Below, in pieces: positions 1 to 8,371 of a stretch of DNA of 64,000 nt. The notes beneath the pieces were generated by a model, which was not told the origin of the DNA, made no database searches, and saw only the letters and a list, made by a program, of their open reading frames with translations. Source of the DNA: an uncultured Gemmatimonadota bacterium (GTDB lineage: Bacteria > Gemmatimonadota > Gemmatimonadetes > Gemmatimonadales > Gemmatimonadaceae); assembly GCA_902826615.1 (NCBI GenBank), contig CADEFN010000002.1, positions 677,344-741,343 on the forward strand, given 5' to 3'. A program made the translations under genes and the position numbers. Each line of letters begins with the position of its first letter. The first letter of the stretch is position 1.

Positions 1-1
1 A

Positions 2-841
2 GGACGTCGCGCGGTGGAGTTGGTGGTACGCATGATCGCGACGGTCGGGAACTACGACTACATCCTCGACTGGGTTTTTTCTCAGGACGGGCGGATTCGG
101 ATCCGAATCGGTGCGTCCGGCTACGACGGCCTCAAGGGAGTGCTGACGCAATCGATGGCCGACTCGACGGCTGCGCGGGACACACGGCACGGCACTTTGG
201 TGGCGCCCGGGCTGGTGGCGATCAATCACGATCACTACTTCAGCTTCCGTCTCGACGTGGACGTCGCGGGCCCCCGCAACAGCCTGTCAATCGACCGGCT
301 CGCGATGAAGGACTTCGAAGGTCCCCGGAGCGGCTGGATGTTGGAGTCGCAGGTGGCCCGAACTGAGAAAGAGGGGATGCTGGACTACAGCCTAACGAAG
401 CCGGCGCACTGGCGGGTGCTCAATCCGAGTGCCGCTGGCCCGCTTGGCCACGCGCCCGGATACGTGGTGCATCCGGGGAATAGCGTGGCGCTCAGCATGC
501 TCCACGAGGACGATCCTGCTGGCAGGCGGGCCGGCTTCATCCGTCATCAGCTCTGGGTTACGCCCCGCGCGGCCGACGAGCGATATGCCGCCGGGATGTA
601 CGTCAACCAAAGCGAGAAAGGCCTGGGCCTCCCAACGTGGACCGCTGCCAACCGGCCCATCCAGGACACCGATATCGTGCTGTGGTACACGGCCGGATTC
701 CACCACGTGCCGCGGACCGAGGACTACCCGATCATGCCGAGTGCCTGGCATGAAGTGGCCTTGCTGCCATTCAATTTCTTCGGGCGCAATCCGGCGCTAG
801 ACGTGCCGACCACGTGGAGGGGTGCCACGGGAGCCCGGTAG
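2..841 (+). CDS. Copper amine oxidase, C-terminal part (5' end outside window)
   Basis: This is the catalytic C-terminal part of a copper- and topaquinone-dependent primary-amine oxidase, which deaminates amines to aldehydes with release of ammonia and H2O2. The reading frame is open from base 2, so the gene begins upstream of the window. Visible hallmarks are the cofactor motif VGNYDY, whose first Tyr is the residue modified to topaquinone, and the copper-binding His-x-His in INHDHYFSF. A third His lies near the end in SAWHEVALLP. The order and spacing of cofactor site, HxH and late His match the family. About 279 codons are present of an enzyme usually 630-750 residues long. The stop is 16 bases from the end of the convergent metallo-beta-lactamase-fold gene. 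A CCTAACG heptamer lies in the gene at 391-397. Confidence 0.9.
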   Translation, partial: GRRAVELVVRMIATVGNYDYILDWVFSQDGRIRIRIGASGYDGLKGVLTQSMADSTAARDTRHGTLVAPGLVAINHDHYFSFRLDVDVAGPRNSLSIDRLAMKDFEGPRSGWMLESQVARTEKEGMLDYSLTKPAHWRVLNPSAAGPLGHAPGYVVHPGNSVALSMLHEDDPAGRRAGFIRHQLWVTPRAADERYAAGMYVNQSEKGLGLPTWTAANRPIQDTDIVLWYTAGFHHVPRTEDYPIMPSAWHEVALLPFNFFGRNPALDVPTTWRGATGAR

Positions 842-857
842 CGAGGGCCGATGGCAG

Positions 858-1739
858 TCAGCGGCGGCTCAGCTCCTCGTAGACCGCGCGCACAAAGCGC
901 TCGTGACCGCCCGCCCACTCCTTCTCATATGCTGTGGTGAGTTTGAGAGCGAGCACCTGATCAATCGTCTTCCCCGCCCGCACCTCCGCCTGCACCCGTT
1001 CGCGCACGGCGTACACGGCATCACGCCACGCCTTGAGCCGCTTGCGATCCGTCACCTGCCCGTGGCCGGGGATGATCTTGGTCTGATCGTTGGTCATGGC
1101 GTAGACCTTGTCGACCGCGCTGATCACACCATTCACTGACCCACCACTCGACAGGTCGATGAAAGGCAGTCCGGTGTTGTTGAAGACATCGCCCATGTGC
1201 ACCGCGTTGGCCTTGCGAAAGTGTACCACCGCATCGCCGTCCGTATGCGCGGGATCGACATGGGTCACGATCACTGAATCGCCGTTCAGGTGAAAGGTGA
1301 CGCCATCGTTGAACGTGACCACCGGCAGTGCCGCTTTGGGCGACGGAGGCTCGCGACGATTCATCGCCGCCATGAACTGCTCGGTCGACATGCGTTTGCG
1401 CACGTTGTCGTGCGCCACAATCACTGCGTCGGCCTTGCCGAAGTTCTCGTTGCCACCGGTGTGATCAAAGTGCCAGTGCGTGTTGACCACAAACTTCACC
1501 GGCTTGGGGCTCAACGTGCGGATGGCCGCGACGATTTTGGGCGTCAGCGGCGCGAACTGGTCGTCGATGATGAAGACGGCATCGTCGCCGACGGAGACGC
1601 CGATGTTTCCCCCGGCCCCAAAAAGCACATGCAGCCCCGGTGACAGCTGAACGGGGCGCACCTGCACGGTGTCGTAGTTGGTCTGGGCCGCCAGGGCCGC
1701 CGGCAGGCCGAGCAGGGCAAGCAACATTGGAATGCGCAC
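858..1739 (-). CDS. Periplasmic metallo-beta-lactamase-fold hydrolase
   Basis: This is a 293-residue exported metallo-beta-lactamase-fold protein. An N-terminal hydrophobic signal ending near AALAAQ (about residue 19) suggests periplasmic location. The metal site is complete: HWHFDH at residues 88-93, a following His at 165 in AHTDGD, Asp184 in HMGDVF and His226 in PGHG. The layout (early HxHxDH and GHG near the C terminus) resembles the exported MBL proteins often annotated as SoxH- or quinoprotein-relay-like. The sequence does not give the substrate. A beta-lactam role is possible but not favoured, because the neighbours are general hydrolases. It converges on the amine oxidase and diverges from the S41 gene, with 154 bp between the start codons. 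Confidence 0.85.
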   Translation of the reverse strand: MRIPMLLALLGLPAALAAQTNYDTVQVRPVQLSPGLHVLFGAGGNIGVSVGDDAVFIIDDQFAPLTPKIVAAIRTLSPKPVKFVVNTHWHFDHTGGNENFGKADAVIVAHDNVRKRMSTEQFMAAMNRREPPSPKAALPVVTFNDGVTFHLNGDSVIVTHVDPAHTDGDAVVHFRKANAVHMGDVFNNTGLPFIDLSSGGSVNGVISAVDKVYAMTNDQTKIIPGHGQVTDRKRLKAWRDAVYAVRERVQAEVRAGKTIDQVLALKLTTAYEKEWAGGHERFVRAVYEELSRR

Positions 1740-1893
1740 AGAACACCGTGGTCGAGAGGTGAAGCGGGGAAGTTATCACGCCCCGGCGATTGCACCATCG
1801 TGGCAGGGCCGCGATGGGCCGATCGAGCCCCACGTGACGGCGTCGGGTGCACCCGGAAACCACTCGGCCCGCCAGCGTGTATTGGATCGCAGC

Positions 1894-2886
1894 ATGCGCC
1901 GATTCCTCGCCTCCCTCGTTCTCATGGTTGTCGCCTGCAGCGACAACCCCGCAGCCCCTTCTGCATCGACACCCGCCGAGGGTTTCGATGTGGTGTGGAG
2001 TGCGTTTGACGAGCTCTATCCATACTTCGGGCTCAAGCAGGTGAACTGGAGTGCCTCACGGAGCACCTATCGACCGCGCGCTGGTCAAGCCACCGACGTG
2101 GCCGCACTCAATCAGGTGCTGCTCGACATGCTCGCACCGCTGCGCGACGTGCACGTATCGCTCGAATCCCCGGATGGCCAGCGCACGCCAACCTATCGGC
2201 CCTCCGCCACGGTGAACTTCTCCACCCCGCTCTGGCAACGTGTGGTTGCCGCCGGCGGATGGACACAACTCAAGCCCAACCTTGGCAGTGCGCGAATTGA
2301 CGGCGTGCCCTACATCGCCATCGGAGGCTGGAACAGCACGCAGTTCAGTGTTGCAGATCTCGACGCTGCCCTCGAACCATTTCGCGCCGACTCCGCGCTC
2401 ATCATCGACGTGCGGCCTAACGGCGGTGGCAACGATCAGCTGGCGCTCGACTTCGCTCGGCGCTTTACCACCGCCACCGTACTCACTGAGATCTTCCGCT
2501 TTCGCACCGGACCAGGACCTAACGATCTGGGACGCGAAACACGACGCACCATTGCGCCTCGCGGACCCTGGCAATTCACCAGGCCGGTGTATGTCCTGAG
2601 CGGACGCGCAGTGTTCAGCTCCAACGAGAGCTTTGTTGCGGCCATGCGGGCCTTGCCCAATGTGACCATCGTGGGCGATACGACAGGTGGCGGCACCGCC
2701 AATCCCACGTCACGGCCCTATTTCGGCGGCTGGAAGGTGCATGTGTCCACCTGGTTCGCCACGCTGCCCGACGGCACACCCATCGAGGGACGCGGGATTC
2801 CACCGGACGAGTACGTGCCGTGGCCGACCCCGGGAGCGCGCGACCCGGTGATCGACGCCGCCGTCGCCCTCGCGCGAACGCGCTGA
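1894..2886 (+). CDS. S41-family (tail-specific-type) protease, lipoprotein
   Basis: This is a 330-residue S41 peptidase, predicted to be lipid-anchored outside the inner membrane. The ATG at 1894 is chosen because it gives a proper lipoprotein signal: MRRF, a hydrophobic stretch and lipobox VVAC with Cys15. The longer upstream frame is not signal-like. Family features are the DVRPNGGGN turn (about 172-180), the nucleophile region FSSNES (Ser242 or 243 with Glu245), and GDTTGGGTA just after. There is no PDZ domain, so it resembles the short S41 proteins with an N-terminal three-helix region rather than CtpA. Two CCTAACG heptamers occur in it (2416 and 2518), both read as Pro-Asn. A cloverleaf repeat starts four bases after the stop codon. 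Confidence 0.85.
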   Translation: MRRFLASLVLMVVACSDNPAAPSASTPAEGFDVVWSAFDELYPYFGLKQVNWSASRSTYRPRAGQATDVAALNQVLLDMLAPLRDVHVSLESPDGQRTPTYRPSATVNFSTPLWQRVVAAGGWTQLKPNLGSARIDGVPYIAIGGWNSTQFSVADLDAALEPFRADSALIIDVRPNGGGNDQLALDFARRFTTATVLTEIFRFRTGPGPNDLGRETRRTIAPRGPWQFTRPVYVLSGRAVFSSNESFVAAMRALPNVTIVGDTTGGGTANPTSRPYFGGWKVHVSTWFATLPDGTPIEGRGIPPDEYVPWPTPGARDPVIDAAVALARTR

Positions 2887-2890
2887 ACAG

Positions 2891-2958
2891 ACTCTGGGCC
2901 CTGACTTTCGTCAGGGAACGCACTGCCCGCTCCCCGGACGTGATCCTGGGCCCAGTGT
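2891..2958. repeat. Cloverleaf repeat, copy 1 (inverted relative to copy 2)
   Basis: An outer stem of 11 bp with one mismatch (2891-2901 with 2948-2958) encloses three hairpins with almost no unpaired bases. The first is TGAC-TTTC-GTCA (2902-2913). The second is an imperfect GGGA...TCCC arm (2914-2934), and the third is a CGGA...TCC arm (2935-2947). It is the decayed reverse complement of the element at 19418-19486. It sits just after the S41 stop codon and before the next plus-strand gene, so it may act on mRNA ends as well as being a dispersed repeat. Confidence 0.75.
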
Positions 2959-3049
2959 CTTCTGAGATCCAAGACGAAGTTGACGCCGCGCTATTGACGG
3001 CACCCCGTCCGAGACGGCAGATCAGGGTTTGCCCCTCCACCAGCAAACC

Positions 3050-4681
3050 ATGCGTCTCCCACTCGCGCTCCTCATCGCCCTCCCCCTCCCACTTGCGGCG
3101 CAGGCTCGTTCGCCTCAAGCGCGGCTCGACTCTGTTTTTGCCACCCAGGAAGGCACCGATCGCCCCGGATGCGCGGTCAGTGTGGTGAATCGCGGCCGCG
3201 TCGTCGTCGCCAAGGGGTACGGCATGGCCGACATGAGCCAGCAACTCGCCATCACCCCACGCTCGATTTTCCATGTGGCGTCGGTGTCCAAACAGTTCAC
3301 GGGGATGAGTGTGGTGTTGCTCGCACAGGCCGGTCGGCTTTCCCTCGACGACGACGTGCGCAAGTACATCCCGGAACTGCCGACTTATGACCGGGTGATC
3401 ACCATCCGCCAGATGCTCAATCACATCTCGGGGCTGCGCGATCAGTGGAATCTGCTGATAACCGCCGGGTGGCGTCTGGGAGATGACCTGGTGAGTGAGC
3501 AGGACGTGATGGACATCGTCCCGCGGCAGCAGGGGCTCAACTTCTCTCCCGGGAGCGACTGGCTCTACAGCAACACCGGCTTCACACTCGCTGCGGTCAT
3601 TGTGAAACGTGTAACGGGACAATCGCTGCGGGTCTTTGCCGATTCAGCGTTGTTCAAGCCGTTAGGCATGCGTGACACCCATTTCCACGACGACAACCAC
3701 ATGATCGTGCCCGGGCGTACGCGGGGGTACACACGCGACGGGGAGTGGAAGGAGACGGTGCCCAACTACTCGACCGTCGGTGCCACCTCGCTCTTCACCA
3801 CAGTGGAAGACCTCGCACGCTGGCAGGGACAGCTGGCCAATGGTACGGTGGGAGGACGCGCCGCCATCGAGGCGCTGACCACGCGCGCGGTGTTGCGCTC
3901 GGGTGAGTCGCTGCAGTATGCGTTAGGCATCGCGCACGGCACCTACCGCGGCACACCCACGCTCTCACACAGTGGTGGCGACCCCGGATACAACAGCTAC
4001 CTGTTGCACTTCCCGCAAACGCAGTCGGGCGTGGCCGTGCTCTGCAACACTTCGGGTGTCACCAATCCCACGCGTCTCGCCGAGCAGGCGGCCGACGTCT
4101 ACCTCAATGATCAACTCGGACCCATGCCAGCGCTCGCCGCCGGCGTCCCCGCGTCCGCCATTGCGGGCGCCGAAGGGCTGTATTGGAGCGATTCACTGGA
4201 AACCAGCGGGACCCTGGCGAGCGACAGTGGCAACGCGGTATGGCGCGCAGGGCCGGGCACAACGCGGCTCCGAATGGGCAATGGCGCGAGTTGGCTGCTC
4301 GGAGCGGGGCCGGCCACGTTGCGACGCAACGCTGACGGAACACTTGGATATCGCAGTGGCAATGGCGAACCCGCAACGTATCGGCGCGTTTCGGCGCACA
4401 CACCCAGCGCCGCCGAAGTGGCCGCGCTGCAGGGGCGATACAACAACGCGGAAATCGAGACGACCATGGAGCTGCGAGCGAGAGGAGACACCTTGATGCT
4501 GCACCGCCGCAAGTTCCCGGCAGTGCGCTTGCAGTCAGTGTTCAAGGACACCTGGACGGCCACCGACGGAATAGGGTTTGTCGTCAGGGCACAACGTGAC
4601 GCACGCGGTGGTGTCACGGGCATCACCATCGGATCGGGGCGCGTACGTCACATGTTGTTCAGCCGGTTGCCTGCCCGATGA
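3050..4681 (+). CDS. Beta-lactamase-family (S12/class C-like) serine hydrolase
   Basis: This is a 543-residue exported serine hydrolase of the class C beta-lactamase/DD-peptidase fold. The ATG at 3050 begins a clear signal peptide (MRLPLALLIA to AAQA). Catalytic motifs are SxxK at 78-81 (SVSK), YSN at 173-175 and HSGGD at 307-311. The family includes DD-carboxypeptidases, esterases and aminopeptidases, and sequence alone does not choose among them. After residue 350 there is a beta-rich lipocalin-like tail (DUF3471 type) common in these proteins. It is the first gene of a plus-strand run: its TGA overlaps the ATG of the CocE-type gene (ATGA), so the two are probably translationally coupled. 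Two CGTTAGG heptamers (3660 and 3921) each encode Leu-Gly. Confidence 0.85.
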   Translation: MRLPLALLIALPLPLAAQARSPQARLDSVFATQEGTDRPGCAVSVVNRGRVVVAKGYGMADMSQQLAITPRSIFHVASVSKQFTGMSVVLLAQAGRLSLDDDVRKYIPELPTYDRVITIRQMLNHISGLRDQWNLLITAGWRLGDDLVSEQDVMDIVPRQQGLNFSPGSDWLYSNTGFTLAAVIVKRVTGQSLRVFADSALFKPLGMRDTHFHDDNHMIVPGRTRGYTRDGEWKETVPNYSTVGATSLFTTVEDLARWQGQLANGTVGGRAAIEALTTRAVLRSGESLQYALGIAHGTYRGTPTLSHSGGDPGYNSYLLHFPQTQSGVAVLCNTSGVTNPTRLAEQAADVYLNDQLGPMPALAAGVPASAIAGAEGLYWSDSLETSGTLASDSGNAVWRAGPGTTRLRMGNGASWLLGAGPATLRRNADGTLGYRSGNGEPATYRRVSAHTPSAAEVAALQGRYNNAEIETTMELRARGDTLMLHRRKFPAVRLQSVFKDTWTATDGIGFVVRAQRDARGGVTGITIGSGRVRHMLFSRLPAR

Positions 4682-6951
4682 GGTGCCGTTGGCTGCTGAC
4701 GGGCGCCCTCGTGCTGAGTGCGCGCCCCAGCAAGGCGCAACAGGTGACATGGGACGCCTACATCGCGGGCGTGCGGGTGGCCGAGTTGACCGCGCCGCAG
4801 CAGGGGCGTGGCACGTGGAGTATCAGGAAGAAGGGGTTTGCCTCCAACACCTGGTCGCCGGTACACCGCGCCACTGCCGAACGCGTGGCACGTGACACCG
4901 CATTCGCGTTGTGGGGTGCGCTGCGTCAGCTCCCCGGGCACATCAGCGGCATCGAGCGCCTCGACTGGTCGCAGCGCGATGTTGTGTCGTGGCCCGATCG
5001 CTCGGTGTTGTATGAGCGCACTCGGGCACTGACGGTTCCAGCGTCACGCAGTCGTCGCGCCACACGCTGGAACCGGCGCGATGCGTCAGCGCCCATGGAC
5101 TTCATCATCGATGATCGCAACCGGCTGGTCGCCGCCCTCGATCCGCGAGCCGACATCGTACTCGTCAGGCGGGGCGACGAGGGCTTCACCACCGTCGGGC
5201 AGTGGCAATCTCCGGGCGTGTCTCCGGCGAAGTACGGCTATCGCTCGTCAGGCAAGCAGATGGTGCCCATGACCGACGGCGTGCGGCTGGCGACGCTGGT
5301 GTATCTCCCCAGCGCAGATGCCCCGGCGCCGTACCCCACCATTCTCGTGCGCTCGCCGTATGGCATCTCGGGGGTGATCGGCACCTTCTGGCACTACGCC
5401 GCACGCGGCTACGCCGTGGTGCTTCAGGCCACCCGTGGCACCTCGTACACCGATCCCGACAACCGATCCGAAGGTGAGCTGGAACTGATGGTCCATGAAC
5501 CGGCGGACGGCAAGGCCACCCTCGACTGGATTGCGGCCCAGCCCTGGAGCAATGGCGGTGTGTGCATGCAGGGAGGCTCGTACCTCGGCTACACACAATG
5601 GACCGCGGCCATGAGCGGCCATCCTGCTCTCAAGTGTTTGGTACCCGAAGTGTCGATGGGGACGGCCTTCGCCGATCAGCCTTATGTGGGCGGCGGCTTG
5701 CTTGTCGGCATGGCGTACTACGCCTTCTGGATGAACAACAAGCCGCTCGTGCCGGGCCGTACGTGGACCGAAGTGCTGGCACACCGACCGCTGATGGACC
5801 TCGACACCTTCGGCACCGGCTCCAACGTGGCGGCGTGGGATGCGCAGCTTACAAACGCCACCAACGGCACCTACTGGAAGCGGCAGGATTGGCATGCCGG
5901 AGGTGTACGCCCCGAACTCGCCACATTCCAGGTGAGTGGGTGGTTTGACGACGACTTGCCGGGCACGCTCAGCAACTGGTCGTTGATGCAGCGCATCGGT
6001 CGATCGCCGCAGCGGCTGATCCTGGGCCCGTGGAAACATGGCTACAACACCGACCGCCGTCTTAACGGATACAGCTACGGGCTCGACGCACTACGCGACG
6101 ACATCTGGCTGATCAAGCAGCAGTGGTATGACGTGCATCTGAAGGGGCTGCGCAACAACTCCACCGACGCCCGCGTGGAGTACTTCGTGCTCGGCGAGAA
6201 CAGCTGGCGCTCGGCCACGGCCTGGCCTCCGCGTGAGGTGGAGGCGCAACGCTGGTACTTCCACAGCGACGGGCGCGCCAATCGCCTGTTCACCAGCGGC
6301 ACACTGACTCGTGAGGCACCGACGGGTGACGAGCCCGCGGAGCGATTTGCGTATGACCCACTCAACCCCATGCCCAACTGGATGAGCTTTGAGCAGATGC
6401 AGCGTTGGGAAGATGTGCAAACGTTTCAGTGGGACATGAAGGATCTCGAAGCGCGTCACGATGTCGTGACCTTCACATCCGAGCCATTGTCGCAGGACGT
6501 GACGATTGCCGGGGAGATCCTGGTGGAGTTGCACGCCTCGGCTGACGTGAAGGATACGGATTGGTGGGTTCATCTTTCCGATGTCGACGCTACGGGCCGG
6601 TCGAATCGTCTGACGTTAGGCGGCCTCCGCGCCCGCTTCCGCAATCTCGATGACCCGCAGTACCGCGCGCAGGGATCGAACTTTGCTCGTGAGGAGCTGC
6701 TGAGTGGCAACCCGAATGATGTGGTGCGCTACCGCATCGGCGTGAAGGGCGTCGCCAACACCTTCCGCAAAGGTCATCGCATTCGCGTGGCGATCATGAA
6801 TGCTGTGGGCAACTACACCTTCCCGAACTCCAACACTGGAGGCGACGAAGCGCGGGCGACCACAACGGTGGTGGGACAAATGGGAGTACACCACACACGG
6901 GCGTATCCCAGCCATATTGTGCTGCCGGTGCTTCCCGCCCCTCGGCCCTGA
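4678..6951 (+). CDS. CocE/NonD-type (S15-like) alpha/beta hydrolase
   Basis: This is a 757-residue exported hydrolase of the CocE/X-Pro dipeptidyl-peptidase superfamily. The signal peptide is about residues 1-21. The catalytic triad is recognisable: Ser301 in GGSYLG, an Asp cluster at 424-426 in GWFDDD, and His454 in PWKHG. The C-terminal third is the jelly-roll domain typical of this group (PLSQDVTIAG onwards). An extra region of about 170 residues precedes the hydrolase core. Members cleave acyl esters, beta-lactam side chains or Xaa-Pro dipeptides. With peptidases and amidases around it, a peptide or amide substrate is an inference only. It starts on the ATGA overlap with the preceding hydrolase and is followed within 32 bp by the FAD oxidase. 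Confidence 0.87.
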   Translation: MRCRWLLTGALVLSARPSKAQQVTWDAYIAGVRVAELTAPQQGRGTWSIRKKGFASNTWSPVHRATAERVARDTAFALWGALRQLPGHISGIERLDWSQRDVVSWPDRSVLYERTRALTVPASRSRRATRWNRRDASAPMDFIIDDRNRLVAALDPRADIVLVRRGDEGFTTVGQWQSPGVSPAKYGYRSSGKQMVPMTDGVRLATLVYLPSADAPAPYPTILVRSPYGISGVIGTFWHYAARGYAVVLQATRGTSYTDPDNRSEGELELMVHEPADGKATLDWIAAQPWSNGGVCMQGGSYLGYTQWTAAMSGHPALKCLVPEVSMGTAFADQPYVGGGLLVGMAYYAFWMNNKPLVPGRTWTEVLAHRPLMDLDTFGTGSNVAAWDAQLTNATNGTYWKRQDWHAGGVRPELATFQVSGWFDDDLPGTLSNWSLMQRIGRSPQRLILGPWKHGYNTDRRLNGYSYGLDALRDDIWLIKQQWYDVHLKGLRNNSTDARVEYFVLGENSWRSATAWPPREVEAQRWYFHSDGRANRLFTSGTLTREAPTGDEPAERFAYDPLNPMPNWMSFEQMQRWEDVQTFQWDMKDLEARHDVVTFTSEPLSQDVTIAGEILVELHASADVKDTDWWVHLSDVDATGRSNRLTLGGLRARFRNLDDPQYRAQGSNFAREELLSGNPNDVVRYRIGVKGVANTFRKGHRIRVAIMNAVGNYTFPNSNTGGDEARATTTVVGQMGVHHTRAYPSHIVLPVLPAPRP

Positions 6952-6983
6952 CAGTGGACCACGACCGCAATCCCGCTTTATCG

Positions 6984-8369
6984 ATGACCTCCCGCATCCT
7001 CGACATCAACGCCCTCCACCCCGATTTGGCAAAGATCCTCGGCGAACGCGTGACCCAGTCCGTATCCGACCGGGAGCAACACGGTCGAGGCGAGACGCAT
7101 CTCCCCGCATCTCCACCAGACCTCGTCGCGTACCCGATATCTACCGAGGAAGTGCAGGCCATCGTCCGCACCTGTGCTGCACACAATGCACCCGTGGTGG
7201 CCTATGGCGCCGGGAGCTCCCTCGAGGGGCACATCGCCGCGCTGCAGGGAGGCGTCTCACTCGACATGACGCGCATGAATCGCGTGATTCGCACGAGCGT
7301 GGCCGACATGGACGCCACGGTGGAAGCGGGCGTGACACGCATGCAGCTCACCAAAGCCCTTGGCGGCAGCGGCGCTACCTTCTTCATCGACCCCGGCGCC
7401 GACGCCACACTTGGCGGCATGGTCGCAACCGGGGCGTCGGGGACCACCTCGGTGCGTTACGGCACCATGCGGGAGAACGTGCTGGGGCTCACGGTGGTCC
7501 TCGCCAATGGCGACGTCGTGCGCACGGGCTCGCGGGCACGCAAATCGTCCGCCGGGTACGACCTCACCCGTCTCTTCATCGGCTCCGAGGGAACGTTAGG
7601 CATCGTGACCGAGGTGACGCTGCGTCTGCATGCCGTGCCTGACGCCATCGCCGCTGCCACCTGCGCCTTTCCCTCGATCGACGCCGCGGTCGATACCGTC
7701 GTCGCGCTCCTGCAATGTGGCGTGCCACTCGCCCGCATCGAGCTGCTCGACGACCTCACGGTGAAAGGGATCAACAACTTCACCGGTATGAGTCTCCCCG
7801 AGTCGGCCATGATCTTCCTCGAACTGCATGCCTTCAGCGCCGGCGCGCTCGGCGAGCAGCTCGACATGGTCCGAGCCATCGTCACCGACCAGGGAGGCCT
7901 CGTGCATCAGACCGCCACGACCGAAGAGGAGCGTGGCAAACTCTGGGAAGCGAGGCACAAGGTCTACTTTGCCGGGTTGGCCATGCGCCCCGGCGCCCGG
8001 TCGTGGACAACCGACGTCTGCGTTCCCGTGTCAGAACTCGCACGCTGTATTCGCGACACACGAGCTGACCTCACCACGCATGGACTGCTCGCCCCGCTGG
8101 TTGGGCACGTCGGCGATGGCAACTTTCATCTGCTCCTCTTGATCGACCCGGGTGACCCCGAGCAGCTGGCCCGAGCGCGAGCCTTCAACGATCGTCTGGT
8201 GCGCCGAGCCATCGACATGGGAGGCACCTGCACCGGTGAGCACGGCATCGGCATGGGCAAGATCGGCTCCCTGGCCAAGCAGCACGGCGATCTTCTGCCA
8301 CTCATGCGAGCGATCAAGGTCGCGTTCGACCCACAGAACCTGATGAATCCCGGCAAGATCTTCGGCTGA
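6984..8369 (+). CDS. FAD-linked oxidase, D-lactate/glycolate dehydrogenase type
   Basis: This is a flavoprotein of the GlcD/D-lactate dehydrogenase (cytochrome) family, oxidising 2-hydroxyacids and passing electrons to a carrier. The N-terminal PCMH-type FAD domain shows VAYGAGSSLEGH and GGMVATGASG. The C-terminal cap shows GHVGDGNFH and the signature GEHGIGMGK. The ATG at 6984 gives 461 residues. A GTG at 6954 in the same frame would add ten residues and leave only 2 bp after the CocE gene, so it is a fair alternative. The added segment would contain a TTA codon outside the usual CGTTAGG context, which slightly favours 6984. No signal peptide is seen, so it is probably cytoplasmic. The Tat amidase starts 2 bp after its stop. 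Confidence 0.88.
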   Translation: MTSRILDINALHPDLAKILGERVTQSVSDREQHGRGETHLPASPPDLVAYPISTEEVQAIVRTCAAHNAPVVAYGAGSSLEGHIAALQGGVSLDMTRMNRVIRTSVADMDATVEAGVTRMQLTKALGGSGATFFIDPGADATLGGMVATGASGTTSVRYGTMRENVLGLTVVLANGDVVRTGSRARKSSAGYDLTRLFIGSEGTLGIVTEVTLRLHAVPDAIAAATCAFPSIDAAVDTVVALLQCGVPLARIELLDDLTVKGINNFTGMSLPESAMIFLELHAFSAGALGEQLDMVRAIVTDQGGLVHQTATTEEERGKLWEARHKVYFAGLAMRPGARSWTTDVCVPVSELARCIRDTRADLTTHGLLAPLVGHVGDGNFHLLLLIDPGDPEQLARARAFNDRLVRRAIDMGGTCTGEHGIGMGKIGSLAKQHGDLLPLMRAIKVAFDPQNLMNPGKIFG

Positions 8370-8371
8370 CC

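Noticed and set aside
2615-3622. Minus-strand open frame of about 335 codons
   Set aside because: It spans the S41 and S12 genes and the cloverleaf repeat; composition is that of an antisense shadow.
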